From Sphaerosporella brunnea (Eukaryota > Ascomycota > Pezizomycetes > Pezizales > Pyronemataceae): DNA of 64,000 nucleotides. Positions within the stretch are counted from its first letter, which is position 1, and each line of letters opens with the position of its first letter. Positions 10,773 to 22,461 of the stretch are shown here, one piece after another. The notes under the pieces were generated by a model. That model worked only from the letters and a program-made list of their open reading frames with translations, was not told where the DNA came from and did no database searches. The stretch is from assembly GCA_008704415.1 (NCBI GenBank), contig VXIS01000065.1:62001-126000 (forward strand). Direction: 5' to 3'. A program made the position numbers and the translations under genes.

Positions 10773-10786
10773 GGTTATGAGCCCGT
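10773..10786 (+). promoter_or_regulatory. Primer-binding site, initiator tRNA-Met type
   Basis: GGTTATGAGCCC directly follows the LTR. It is complementary to the anticodon-stem region of initiator methionine tRNA (GGGCTCATAACC), the internal priming site known from copia-type elements that use a half-tRNA primer. Confidence 0.7.
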
Positions 10787-10841
10787 ACCGCGCCAACTAA
10801 AAAAGAACAAGCACCCATCATATTTTAGAACCTAATAGAAG

Positions 10842-11780
10842 ATGTCTGAGAACGGCAAGGATATTTTCAAGCACACCAAGGGTTCATTCGAACGCCTAAA
10901 CTCCTTCAATTACCCTACCTGGAAGCTGAACTGTCGCTACCTGCTGCTGGCAATTGATGCGTGGGAAATCGTCACTGGCAACAAGGTCGCACCGGTTATT
11001 CCTAACGATGGCGATGCTCTTCAGATCGGCGTTGCGACCAGACTTCACCAAGAGTTCAGGCAGCGCATGCAAGATGCTACGTTTATCATCTTCAACTCCT
11101 GCGGTGTTTCAGTCCAAGTTCATATCAACCGTACAGACGACCCTAAGGAAATGTGGGACATACTTTCCCAAATCTTCAATACAGCCAATCACACAATCGG
11201 TAGGCAAGCCCTCTTCAGAGACTTCATGGCAATGAAGCCCACTCCTGGAGAATCCGTCGATGCTGGGTTCGTAAAACTGGTCGACATCTGGAATCGCCTG
11301 ATCGACACACACGAGCCGATTAGTGATATGAGCTTCAAGACCCAGATTTTCAATAGCTTGCCGGAAGCGTTTGATGTCACCGCAAAGATCCTCCAGAACG
11401 AACCAGATCTTTCTGTGGAAGCTGTTATTGCGCGCCTCAAGCGTGACGAGCAGACGAGGGCTATGAGGGTGGAGTGCGCAGCCACAACCGAAGCTTACTA
11501 TTCGACAACTAGTCCAGGCAGAGGACGCGGCAGAGGACGAGCTGGTGGCGGAGGTTCTGGCGGCGATGGCGAGAGAGAGACCGACAGTCGGAGGTTTTTA
11601 CAGCTGGATAGGGGGTGTGAGGGGTATGGAAACACACTCTCCAAAGGGCGAGGGTGGAAGAGCTGTTTTTACGGTGTTGACGGCGAAAACGTTGATTTTT
11701 CCCCGTCCGGAGGAAAAAAGGGGGTGAAAATTCGCGTGTTGCGCGAATTAGAGGAGCTCGGGTCCTTGCAACCCTCGTGA
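10842..11780 (+). pseudogene. Ty1/copia gag (UBN2/DUF4219-like), 3' fused to unrelated DNA
   Basis: The frame starts at an ATG 70 bp after the LTR. The first 240 residues have the classic copia gag pattern: FERLNSFNYPTWKLNCRYLL near residue 16, a WDILSQIF block near 108, then a segment ending LPEAFDVTAKIL and VIARLKRDEQTR. An Arg/Gly-rich stretch (RGRGRGRAGG) follows, after which a CCHC zinc knuckle would normally come. Here, from about 11570, the sequence changes character and the ORF runs on for about 70 residues with no gag similarity before stopping. Protease, integrase and RT are missing. The 5' half is unusually intact compared with other relics in the window. Confidence 0.85.
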
Positions 11781-11941
11781 TCGCTATGTATTCATATCGT
11801 GCGGTTACCTGCTGCCGATGAAGCGCTCCAGTCTAGTGCTCATCAATATTCGCCATTCAGCATCGGTAAAGATCTTGTTTTTTATTGTCGTGCGGCTCAT
11901 CAAACGATAACAAGCCCGACAAAAGTTAAATGTGTTGGTAG

Positions 11942-12168
11942 AGCAAAAGATCAACCAGCGCCCGAGGACCATCGGGGTAAGTGACGGAGTCTCTACGCTG
12001 TGGGATCGATCCCCAAGCTTGCTAGGCTTGTAACCCCGCGGAAGTCGGGTAACTACCGATGAACCTACCGATTTCACCGGGAATTGAACCGTCATCCTTC
12101 CGCGCTCAGGACTGGTTTCATATGGGGAGCGTCCCCCCAACTACACCACGAGCATCTGGGCTGAAATT
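11942..12168 (-). repeat. tRNA-derived SINE family 2, copy a
   Basis: About 227 bp, highly similar in inverted orientation to 26264-26489. Read on the minus strand, the head carries an A-box-like TGGTGTAGTTGG and, about 45 nt on, a B-box-like GGTTCAATTCC, as in RNA polymerase III promoters of tRNA-derived SINEs. The homology continues past the tRNA-like part to a TCTTTTGCT block. Confidence 0.7.
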
Positions 12169-12239
12169 GTGTCGGTTAAGAAGATGATCTACGACCGCAC
12201 TATCAAATGCCCGCGCAGCTATCACTGTAAATATGGTTC

Positions 12240-12832
12240 AGCAGCAGCAATTCCTGGGTAACCGCGCCTGGGATGTAGCCGACTTGGATGCAGTGGGCTC
12301 AGATGCAGCGGGCTCGAACCTTCTGAGCGTGACAGTCCAAAGCAACGTGCTGGAGGAAGGGCAGTTGTTCAGCACTTTTCAGGACTTCAAGGCGAGAATC
12401 CCCCGCCCCCCCGGGCTGCCGTCGCAGGATTTGGTGTGCGCTTCGAACGGTAAGACCGCAAGAAGAATTTTGTCGTCTGCCGAGCCTCAAACGAGTGCGA
12501 CTTCAAAGTTCACCCATGTTGGAAGCCGCTGCTTGAAAATGTTCGAGTTACAAAGGTTATCGCAACACACACGTTGCGCGTGCGGACCGCCCACCATCGC
12601 ACCTGAGCAGATACAAGAAGCGGTCCAGATGCAGTTGAGCATGACAATGAAGTAACGCGCAGCGCATAAGGTGCAGAAGGCGCTTCGTGGCTAACAATGG
12701 AAACCATCGTGAACAAAGTACTACTGTACCTCTTACTCTCGCCTTATGTTGTGGTATCCTGGACAACTCAAACGTTCGGTGGTATGCTGCTCTTTTCACA
12801 GGTTTCGGGGTGGTATGCTGGACATATGCCGA
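12240..12832 (+). mobile_element. Mutator-like (MULE) derivative A
   Basis: Contains a fragment shared with derivative B (about 12281-12400 versus 48915-49025, coding for an LxxGQLFSxFQDxKARI segment). A frame at about 12466-12598 then contains FVVCRASNECDFKVHPCW and, 13 residues on, TKVIATHTL, resembling the FAR1/WRKY-GCM1-type zinc-finger N-terminus of Mutator transposases. The right end is an inverted-repeat arm (GTGGTATCCTGGACAACTC ... GGTGGTATGCTGGACATATG) found in both orientations around copies B and C. The left arm is missing. Several stops; non-functional. Confidence 0.65.
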
Positions 12833-12932
12833 AAAAAAAAACAAGCAGAAACAGTTGAGCAAACCGACTCACTCATCTTCTGTGAATCAAACACAGCTTC
12901 GAATTTCTTTTTTTTTTTTTTTTCGTTTTCCC

Positions 12933-13626
12933 TCAATCAGAGCCAGCCGAAGAACCAGAATCGCTCCCGTCACTCTCGGAATCGGATTCGTCAGACTCTG
13001 ACCCATCGGGCGGGGGTGGCGGTGGAATCGGTGCCTTTCGGGGGCGCGGCGCAGGAAGAGTTGACTTAAGCACAGCTCGCATTGCCGCAAGCCCGGATTG
13101 GAGCTGGATAATTTCCTTGTCGAGTGTATCCAGCTGAGAAGATCCACGGAAACTCCGCCAGAGCTTGGTACCAGTGTGCACTGCCGAGGGGGGTTGGACA
13201 CCGAAATCGTCTCCGTCGGCAGCTTTTGGACGTTCCTATCGACCGTTAGCCGTGGACGTTGGCTGGGAAGGTCAGAAAACTCACAACAGGGTCGTATTTG
13301 CTTAGCTTCTTCTGGAACGCAATGAAACCCGGCACGACCCAGCGAGACAGCGCAAGCAGTTCTTCGGCTCGCAGCCCAAATGTTGTCCGGATCAGCGGCC
13401 GGAACGGTCTCCAATCGAGATAATTCATGTATGAAGCTGCGGCCCTGGCAGCAGTGACTCGGTCGATTCCGCACCTGTGAAGAATCCGTTCTAACGTAGC
13501 GATCAACTTTCTGTTGAAGGTGATGGCCTTGGCCGTGAGTCGTTCATGATGACTGGTCCACTGTCCCATCTTGTGTGCGATTCGATAGGCGTTGATGGTG
13601 AAGCGGATGGTTGAGGCTGGGTCCAT
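12933..13626 (-). CDS. Hypothetical protein, 214 aa, two exons
   Basis: Proposed CDS complement(join(12933..13235, 13285..13626)). The 49-nt intron has a GTGAGT donor, a GCTAAC branch site and a GATAG acceptor, and splicing is exactly in frame (last exon-1 residue Val-114, exon 2 beginning ERPKAADGDD). Exon 1 is mostly helical and basic, with no signal peptide; the middle contains RAEELLALSRWVVPGF. Exon 2 has a short heptad-like segment (TLDKEIIQLQSGLAAMRAVL) and ends in a Pro-rich run (IPPPPPPDG) and an Asp/Ser/Glu-rich acidic tail. I do not recognise a family. The intron and continuous codon structure make it one of the more credible genes here. It lies between a MULE relic and a GC-rich intergenic stretch. 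Confidence 0.65.
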
Positions 13627-15300
13627 TGTCGTCGACCGAGGAGGAGGAGGAGGAGAGGGAGAAGGAGCAGGAGGCGGTGAAACTCGCTGCGACCAGACTG
13701 GGCTGCAGCGCCATCCCCGATACGGCCCGCCACATCGGCAACCACCGTAGCATTCGAAAAAACTGGGGTCGTGCTTGCCGTCTATCATTGCATCGTGAGG
13801 GATGGAGGGAGGCAGCTGCAGCTGTATTTATATGATTAATTTTTTTGGTTTTGGTTGTGGTTTACCGGCGATGCTCCAGAGGCGAGCAAACCTAACTTTC
13901 GGTGTGAGCAGCGCGCTGTGAGTTAGTGATATAGAGTTCCTACAATGCAACAAAGTCCAAAAGGAGGGCCAAAGGTTGAGAGAAGGAAAAAACCGAAGAT
14001 TTTCTCTTCAGGATTAGCAGTGTTTGATAGCACACTGTAGCTGCTCTACACTTTCGTCAGAAGTGACTTTCAAGCCCGCCCAAGACTCTTTAGAGAGTCC
14101 AGGCAATACATAGCAAAGAGACGCCAAAGATTCAAAATGGACTGGCCATCCTTTTTGTTTACGGCAATTCAGTTTTGGCCACATGGAGAGACCTACACTC
14201 TGAGCATGGGGACCTTTCTATTCCTAGCATACTTTTCAGGCCGCGCAACTGCGCTTTTACCGAGATCTTATGGCATGTACGTAGTTCAAGATTCCAGATT
14301 CAGGATTTTGGCTTCCATTATCGTGTCTAACCTTCGATCATGTTGACAACAGACTATTTTTTTTTCACACAATTCGACAAACAATGCGCAAAGAAGCACT
14401 CACGGTCGTAGGTTTACAAAACCAAAACCAATGACTACACCAAATAGTTTCCCACCGAGTTGACGACTTCGGCATATGCTATCACTCGCATATCTTCTGT
14501 GGGAGGAAGCCGGTTGCTGTCCAAGGGACCAGGTATTTCTTTGGATCCTAACGGTTCAGAGCATTATCTGCTCAAGTAAGATATCTGGATAACATCTCTG
14601 TAGAAATTGGCAGTGGCGGATTGAATTGCAATTTGGATACTACCCGTACCTCATTTTTTGCCATCTACAGAGCTCGTATATCACCCGATAAACTTGTTGC
14701 CCCCCCCCCCACCCCAGCCCACTGCCGCCATGGACACCCAGCGTACACACCTTAGTGGGACCATCTCAGGATCGTGGGGCAGGATATTTCTACTTCGCCC
14801 ATCAGTTCAACGGATCGGATCCCAACGATTATCACACTTACTGGCTCTCGTTGTGGTAGATTTTAAAAAGGATCATTCATCATTTTACAGAGCAAACAGA
14901 TGCCTCAGACCTCCGGGGATATATCCAGAGCCATCACCATGTTCCATCCAGAGCAAATCAAATCTTTCAAACCTCCGGGAGTTTATCCATCATCACAACA
15001 TCCTGCTCCTCCTCCTCTTCCTGCCCCGCGCCATCGAGGTACCAGTCCTTCCTTGACCAGTGTGTAGTCGTCTCTCCGTTTCTTCCGGGTGTAACACCCT
15101 CGCGAATATCGCCCCTTACACCAACGCCCTTTCCCATAGTGTCCGCCCTGTAGACAAGCGACACCCCCAAGGGGCCGAACTCCACCTCGCGAGTAGCAAT
15201 TTGGCGAGTAGCAGTTCGAGCATGGCGGAACTCATGTTTCCGTGCCTTGACGTTCGTCGGCGTTTGCCCAAGCTCCGCCGGACCGAGTAACTCGTAGCGA
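13627..15300. other. No supported gene
   Basis: The first 160 bp may be the leader of the minus-strand gene. Beyond that only short ORFs are seen, plus a C-rich run at 14700-14712. No repeats with second copies were noticed. Confidence 0.35.
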
Positions 15301-15329
15301 TCGCCGATAGTCGGATACTCCGCTCCCCA

Positions 15330-15790
15330 GCCGCATTAGCATCCCGACATCTCAAACACAGCTAGCCAGGCGTACAAACCAGTGGCGCCCGTAATCAAGC
15401 CCGACTCCGGTGTAGAAAGAAGGTTCAGGCCCGGGAGTGGCATCTTCGGTATTTGGTCATTACGGGTGACTGCCATCGTCTTCGCTGTGTCCTGAGACTC
15501 TGCCTCCGGGTTCGCTTCATCGGCAACGCTCCCTCAGGACGGACATTGCACGTACCAGCGCCATAGTTCCTGCTGCTGCTCATAGCTCGTTCCACATCCG
15601 GTGTGGAGACGAGGTTGAGCGGGAACTTCGAGGGCTGGGCGGGTGCGGCTGCTCCTATGAATCAGCATCACGGGTGAAAAACGCAGCTCAAAGACAGCAC
15701 GGCACAGGAGACACTTACCCCCACGAGCGGTGCTCATAGCCCTTTCCGCCTCCGGGGTGAAGACAAGACTTCGGGGGAAGGCCATAATGA
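15330..15790 (-). CDS. Possible fragmented gene with internal peptide repeats
   Basis: On the minus strand an ATG at 15784 begins MAFPRSLVFTPEAERAMS. About 150 bp on, in another frame, the related FPLNLVSTPDVERAMSS appears, and a third relative, LPGLNLLSTPESG, follows near 15425. A GTAAGT donor and TTCATAG acceptor lie between the first two, but splicing them does not restore the frame of the second repeat. The three copies of a roughly 20-residue motif argue for past coding function. The unit may be a decayed gene or a gene whose exons I have not resolved. Family unknown. Confidence 0.3.
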
Positions 15791-15799
15791 TGTCGCCGG

Positions 15800-16566
15800 G
15801 GTTCAAAAGGGGGCAAGAAGAAAACAGAGCGGCGCTGCAGAAAGAAAAAACGTAAGGCGGTGGAGAGGGGAAAGAGGGTGAAGCGTCACAGGAGAGGCGC
15901 TGCATGACTGGGAACACAGGCCACTGGATTGGGAGTAGCCACAGTTCGGTTTCTCTGCCCACTGCAAAGTGGCTTGATGATTTTAAGAAGTATGTGCTCA
16001 GGTACTTACCTGCCCAGGTAGGTACTTATGTTCTTAATGTATAGGTTCATTTGATGAAAGCACATTTGATGAAGGCAATTCTTATGTGTGTGCTCTGGGT
16101 ACGCGTCACCGTATATCACTCGTCTGGACATTGCCGTTCACTGCAGCAGTCCAATCAGCAATACCGGGGCCGAGGGCGCAGAGTTGGCGCCGCTAGGTAT
16201 CTACCTATTCTCTCGCCCCATCACCGCTTGCAAAAACCTCTCCATTCATTACGTTGCCAGTACGAAGTAAAACCCTACTCCTTTCTCACTCGTTGCATAA
16301 TCCAAGTAAACTTGAGGGCACTGAGGTCGCGTTAGGTTATTTCTTTGCCGGCCAAAGTGTTCCACTTCTTTGCAGCTGGCACTTTCCACTCGATCGAGCG
16401 ACACGCCCCATCCAATGTCGAAGCCAGCAAACAACAGATATTCAGAGTGCGCTATTGGCCTGACAACAATCACATTTGAAACTAATCCATTTTATCCATG
16501 GCATTGGAGGCAGCTATCTGAATTGTGACACCTAGAATAAGCACTGGGCTGCTCATCATCAGAACG
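15800..16566. other. No supported gene
   Basis: Short ORFs only. A small imperfect palindrome (CTTACCTGCCCAGGTAGGTA) lies near 16004-16024. Confidence 0.35.
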
Positions 16567-16666
16567 CTGACGAGTGAGACCTCATGTTGACAAGTGAGAC
16601 CTCATGTTGACAAGTGAGACCTCATGCTGACGAGTGAGATCTCATGCTACAAGTGAGATCGCGTGT
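16567..16666. repeat. Minisatellite, about 5 x 20 bp
   Basis: Five imperfect tandem copies of a 20-bp unit CTGACGAGTGAGACCTCATG, with variation at a few positions. Confidence 0.9.
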
Positions 16667-17284
16667 TTAAGTGATTCATCACGCGCTCGCCGCGATGGTG
16701 TTGAGTTTTGTATCTTTGGAACGACCTCCGGAACGCCACATCTCCCAGTTATCATTGTGGGCCGGTCCTTCTAGTGGTGCTGGTTGTCGGTCCACCCGGA
16801 CAGTGCTTAAGAATCGCGGAGGTTACAGTTTGGTTATGAGAACTCCCCCGGGGGGGATTGTGACATGAACAAGTATCATTCCCGATAATTAGGGAGGTTT
16901 GGCAGGTATACAACATTCAGAACTATAACCAACAGAGCCGACGCTTTACTAGAAAGCTTTGATGTGTTTATGCATCTAGGTAACCCTGGAGGGTGTGCAA
17001 GGGTATTATATGGGTTCCTACTGCGAAAGGGACATATCTCTTTTGAAGGGTGACTAACTAGGGTTGCCTAGGAACGGAACCATAGCCGGATGAACTGGCC
17101 ATTGGCGGACAACGGTTGAGGGCCCTGACCGCTGCTAAACGCGACGCCGTAACTACTTCCGTTTGAGTTGGTTCCGTCGACGTTCTTGGTGGCCATTGAG
17201 GGAAATGGCCGGATTTCCCTTCGCCGCTCAAGACGCTCCTGCTCGCACGAGGCAGGCAACGCGTGCCCGTGGAGAGCCAGCACC

Positions 17285-17389
17285 CGGCAAGCGACATTCA
17301 GAGATGATCAGCACTTTGCGTGACCACACTGGTAGGAAGTGGGCAGAGATAGGTCGCAGCCTAAACATCGACCGTCGCACCGTCCAGGG
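17285..17389 (+). pseudogene. Tc1-like transposase N-terminal HTH fragment
   Basis: The translated segment contains LRDHTGRKWAEIGRSLNIDR followed by RTVQ, which reads like the helix-turn-helix DNA-binding start of a Tc1/mariner transposase. It is followed by unrelated sequence. A C-terminal Tc1 fragment lies on the same strand at 18549-18762, a distance close to a full Tc1 gene, so both may come from one element with a replaced middle. Confidence 0.5.
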
Positions 17390-17429
17390 GGTAAACATTC
17401 CCGCTAGCGGCCTAGGTAGGTACTAAGTA

Positions 17430-18548
17430 CTGTAATAAAAAGGGGGGTGCGATTGCTACCGCAGCGATACTGAAGTCTTCAAAGATTCCGTATTTGCCCC
17501 ATGATACCGCAAAAATACCGTGGCACTACCGCCGCAATACAGCAACGTAGAAAAAATACCGAATCTTTGACGACTGCAGCAGCACTGGAGTAGCAATGGC
17601 ACCCACCTTTTTGCTACAGTAGCTATCCAAGCTGATGAAAACAGATCTACCAACGCACCAACAATTAACAGCATCCCGTCGAACGGCGCCCGAACCGGAA
17701 GTCCGCCTATCTTCAATGACGAAGAAAAGCAGAAATTGGTTGCTTTTGCGACCCGCGACGCGCGAACTTGACGACTTCCCCAGGGTCCAGCGAGTGTTTC
17801 GCGGTGAGGATAGCAGTGGACTTGAACACACCCTACTGGTGTGTTGAGAGAAAAGATTGATTGTTCACTCTCAGTTCCCCTGAGCGGGAGCTTCGGGGTG
17901 TTTATATACATAAGTCGGCCAAAAGGCGCGTGTGCAAGAAAGGAAAGAACTATCGGAAGAGAAAGGAACAGACGGACGGATGGAAGGAAAAGATAGGAGA
18001 AAAGGAAACCAATGGGCGCCAGCGGGCGCTGTCCTTGATGTAATTTCCGTTTCCAACATGGTGGTGTCTTTTGTGGTGACGACGACATCAACCCTCTAGA
18101 CATGATTTCTACCATTCCTAAACCGTCAGTAACTCTCGCTACTCGGGGTGCTTCTCAGATATCTTCCATTTCGAGGACCAGAGACACAGATTTATACACA
18201 CTGCGACCAAACGGGATGAGTAAGCCTGGGCGATGCGCTCATTCAGCGGACAAATCAGGAATACAAAGTTCGTGGGTGCATACGTTGAGCATCTGTCAAA
18301 GCTCACATAACCTCGGAACCCGCACACGGTTCGAAATGATCACCGTGCCCCCATAAAATCCCGTTGTCCAAGGTGCCCTCAACTACATACATACGTTTGA
18401 GTGCCAGCCTGTGTGTCGTAAACAAGTAGTATCTTCTCTCCCACTGGAGCCTCACTGCTCGCCCGTCGCCAGCTTCTTCACCACACCTGCCCTCCTTCAT
18501 CTCTTTGTGGACCCGCATCTCGTGCTTTTTTGGCACCGCTGTGTGAGG
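17430..18548. other. No supported gene
   Basis: A minus-strand ORF of 219 codons (18115-17456) is present but has an unconvincing composition and no recognised motif. The last part before 18549 may be decayed Tc1 catalytic-domain sequence. Confidence 0.3.
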
Positions 18549-18762
18549 AGTATGAGTGTCATTAAATGGCCAGCACAATCTCCCGACTTGAACCCGATTG
18601 AATGTTTGTGGGGAGACAGTGAGAGAGAGAGATATTTGGCAGAGTAAGCAGAGGATTTGGAGATGGTTGTGATGAATCTCTGGGACGCGATTACTAAAGA
18701 ACGACTGGCCATGTCTCAACGTTTGCAGAAGGTTATTGATGTTGGAGCCCTACTAGAGTAGA
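18549..18762 (+). pseudogene. Tc1-like transposase C-terminal fragment (DDE_3)
   Basis: The frame reads VIKWPAQSPDLNPIECLWGD, the signature around the last catalytic acidic residue of Tc1-type DDE transposases. It continues after an in-frame stop with helical sequence (LWDAITKERLAMSQRLQKVI) ending at a stop near 18761. The rest of the catalytic domain is not readable, so this is a relic. Confidence 0.75.
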
Positions 18763-19175
18763 TAGAAGAGTAGATAGAAAGATGCCGCCGCACTTTTTTC
18801 CCCCACATGTTTTAATCATCATAGAGCACTCAGATTCCCTTAGATCGTGCATATTGCCCACAGGCTTCAATACCTTTTCAAGAAGCGCGCCCAAATTTTG
18901 GCCGTACCCGAACACCGGTATCTAAGCAAACTCGTCGTCAAAGCAAATTGCGAGAGGTAAGTTTGTCCGTCGAGAATCTTCTATATCGCCTATCATATTA
19001 CCTTCAAGTTGTCCCTCTCTAGGTGATGGTAGTCCTCTAAAGCTCGAAGCTCCTCCCACACAACCAATGAAGCTGCCGAATATCAAAACTCTCATCATCT
19101 TAGTCCCTGCAAGCTTACCGCCAAGCAACGTGCACAAGGAAATTTATCAAACAAACATCTTTCACACCGCCGCTC

Positions 19176-19445
19176 ATGTCAACCTGTGGTGCCTGTCCCT
19201 CTCCATGTAACGACAGTCCACTACGGCTGGACGTATCTTCCCCCACAACCAATACAGATAGCGAATACGAAGAAATTCCCGAAGAACTCTTGCTCGAGTG
19301 GTCTCGAATGCGGGCACAAGTATTTGCACCGTCCTGCCTTGCTGGTTGCCATTGCGGACGGCCAGACTGCGTGGCGGAAACTTCCGCCCAGGGCGACGCG
19401 AGAATGAAGCTGGCAGGAAGTGGTCAGGTGTATAGCCAGCAGTAG
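19176..19445 (+). CDS. Short Cys-containing ORF, 89 aa
   Basis: ATG-initiated ORF with clustered cysteines (CGACPSPC near the start, CLAGCHCGRPDC near residue 60) and an acidic middle (EYEEIPEELLLEW). No signal peptide and no intron. Not recognised; may be chance. Confidence 0.2.
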   Translation: MSTCGACPSPCNDSPLRLDVSSPTTNTDSEYEEIPEELLLEWSRMRAQVFAPSCLAGCHCGRPDCVAETSAQGDARMKLAGSGQVYSQQ

Positions 19446-22334
19446 AGATAGTTATGCGCATGCAGTGTGTTTGTGCTCAAGTTCCTTTGTTGGGGTTCGG
19501 TTCATCGGCATTTATTTTCAAGCCTTATTCAAGTTGGTTAGAATTTCGAGTTAGCAAACGGCGCTCTGCGTGAAATTGCATGTTGCTGTTTTACACTGCG
19601 CTGAAAATCCATTATCTAACGCGTCGTCCCAACATCCCATTGGTCAGTGACCGAAGTGCGAGTGATTGCGGGTGAAGATTACCCGCAAGATAGCAAAGGT
19701 CCTGGTTTCAAGTGTCTCCCACGATACCGTACATCCCATTCTCAATCGGAGATTTCCGTTATTGTGGGAGCTTAGCCACGCAGCCCGGCGGTTCCTCCCG
19801 ATAGTTACGGACTCATAGATTATCACTCTTGCGTCATTGGGCATGCTTGCTGGAGCTTCTCTGTTTCCCCAACCCATACGGCCAAGAGTAACCTGTCATG
19901 CGGGCATGATTTCATGATGTACAGTATGCATATATATGGAACGACCACATAATACCAGGCCAGAACGGGCTCGGCCTTACTGTAGTTATAGCCTGACTGT
20001 TATTCAAAAAGCGGGTCGTTGCAACTGTGAGTTGGGCACTCGAAACATTTTCTCTGCTATCCTGGGCTCGGGTGCATATGTTTTGTGGGCTGGGTAGAGA
20101 GAGGCGAGATTAGCCTCGAGGCTACCCGGAGAAGTCTTCCTTGATATCGTACATGATATGAACATCATCTTGAACCAATATGTTTCAGAAGTCCGAAATC
20201 GCACGATTCTCGTATTTTTCTCCTATGTTCAACCGTATCATTGCGCATTTCAGATTGCTCACCGACAACGGACGATCTCCCGTCGCCATCAACTTTTTTC
20301 GACCTTCAAAACCAACAACCCCATAACCACACCTTTATCTGATGTCCGTGCATGCGCCGAGTTGCTCGCCACCAGCACCCGCTCAACTCCCTCAGAAAGC
20401 AGTGTAGGCCAGCAGACTAATCTGTGGACCGGCAGACCGGCCTGTAGGCCTACAGAATTATCTTCTGGGCAGGGTAGAGCTTTTTTCTTTGTTTTTTTGA
20501 ATTTTTGAATTTTTCTCACTATCGTCGTTTCGTGAAGGTGGCCCTTGCCATTGCTAGCTGGATTGGAATGGAAATTCCTACTGCAAAAGCTTACGTCGGG
20601 CCCGTTCTGATGCCGCCCCGGTATTGGTATCTCTTGCAGTGTTGAAAGTGCCGAATACACCTACAACACGCTTTAATAAAGTCTTAAATAATGAAGGTTC
20701 ATAATATTCGCCGGGGACCCTCATTATATAAGGGCATTCCACGCAATTAAGGAGCCGTGACTTCAGCCTTAATATGCAGGTTCTGGTTGAAAATCGCGAA
20801 AACTCTGTGTGTGTGATCAAGTTTATTGACCGCATGCAACCAATGTAGATTATGGTAGACCCTCCACTCATCCCGCCTTATTGATATCATCTCATGCATT
20901 GATTCATATCAACTGCGGCCACCCGCATCCTCCGCCGCTCCGCCTAGAGCATTGATTACTGGTATTCGGACCCATTGCATTGTAGTATTGTCGTAGCAGT
21001 AATAAATTTTGAAAGTCCAAGGTCCAACCTAACGCACCCAGTTCGAGGCAGGTTCGAGGTTCATCATCATGAAAAGGCCGCCAAAACAAAATATTTAACC
21101 TAGAGATCAGACCTAGCGATATTTTGGAGGTTGAGAATCATTCTGGAGCAAAACCACGTCGCATATTCCCCAAAAGCATCATACATTCGTCGCCGAGATT
21201 TTGGCACTAGTACTCTATCACCTAGAGCAACCTGTAACCTGGCGAGCCCAAAAACCACCCGAATGGGCCCTAAGCAAGAGGATGTGGCGTTTGCTGTGGG
21301 CCCCGCCTTGATGAAGCCAGCCTGGCCTGCGTGTGACGGGTCTGACCTGGGCAAAGCCGCGCCGAGACCGCCGTTGACTGCCGGCATGTAACCATCGGGG
21401 ATGCCAAGTAACCATCTGAATTCGAGCGAAGAGCAACCGCGCAAGCTACGAAAACTTCGGCCCAAACACTTCAAGAATATATACACACCGATCTTAATTT
21501 GCTTTACACAAACCTCCGAGTGCGTATGGCGTTCAGAATTTCCTCAACGACGAGAAGAGGTTTCCTCGTTGTCTTCGGCTACACAGAAGGGAGTTACTGC
21601 GCCACACTGCGCCACGGGCTCCCACGCGTCAGCCACCTCTCCCTCTGTGGTTCCGGTATGTCCTTGTTACCATCCCGTATACACCCCGCACTTGTAGAAT
21701 GCCGCTTTACAACATCCCCGACAGATACCGTGTTGGGGGCCTCTTGGACATTGGGAAAAATGATGGGTTCATAAATCACGTCACCCGGTATTAGAGACCA
21801 TCCGCCCCCAAAAGTGAAATGAAAGCAAAACGTCTTACCCTGGCGAAGATGGTTGGGCTCGTCTGCAGCAAAGGCTGCAAGAACAATCTTCACCACTGAG
21901 AGGATTGACGGAACCCGCAGCTGACAGATCAGATCTCGAGCTCAAGATGACCAAGCTATACCCTTAATAGTTTAGATTGATGGGCTGAGACCTTTTGCTT
22001 TCACCTTCGGCGTTCCCTTTTGGGAGGGCGGATCGATGAGAACATCCACCTCAGCCAAGATCAGTGGAAAATAATACTTTGTCCATTCAATTCTGAACGC
22101 GAATGCATCTTTTTTCCAATGTCATACACCCCTCTGCCCCCCGTCCTCGATTCGGTTCCTATTCCCCTTCTTATCTATTCCCAGCCTCCGCCTTTACTAG
22201 TAACCACCTCTCCAGCCCCTTGCTTCAACACAACGTTTGTGTTTCAGGCGCAGGGATCCATCGCTCGCGGGAAGAAGATAAATACTGCGTTGTTGACGGC
22301 GTTGTCGGGTTGACGAGTTGACGAGTTGGACGGC
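19446..22334. other. Gene-poor stretch
   Basis: ORFs of 60-130 codons overlap on both strands without motifs. On the minus strand a 100-codon frame (21896-21594) starts at GTG, not ATG, with a hydrophobic start (VKIVLAAFAA); it could be an internal exon. No repeats recognised. Confidence 0.3.
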
Positions 22335-22407
22335 GTTGTCGGTGAAGGATGGAACGGAAGTTGTCGGTGAAGGATGGAACGGAAGTTGTCGGTGAAGAGA
22401 TGATAGA
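22335..22407. repeat. Short minisatellite, 25-bp unit
   Basis: Two perfect copies (22335-22359, 22360-22384) and a partial third of GTTGTCGGTGAAGGATGG plus AACGGAA. Confidence 0.9.
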
Positions 22408-22461
22408 GAGGTGCTGGTGGTGGTGTTGTCGTTGCGAGTGTGGTTTACGGCAAAGTATTGC

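Noticed and set aside
12887..13474. 195-codon minus-strand ORF as a separate gene
   Set aside because: It overlaps the two-exon gene at 12933-13626 in another frame; the spliced model explains the region better.
17456..18115. 219-codon minus-strand ORF as a gene
   Set aside because: No motif, odd composition and location between Tc1 fragments; it may be a chance ORF.
21594..21896. Small secreted protein on the minus strand
   Set aside because: The apparent start is GTG and no supporting splice structure was found.
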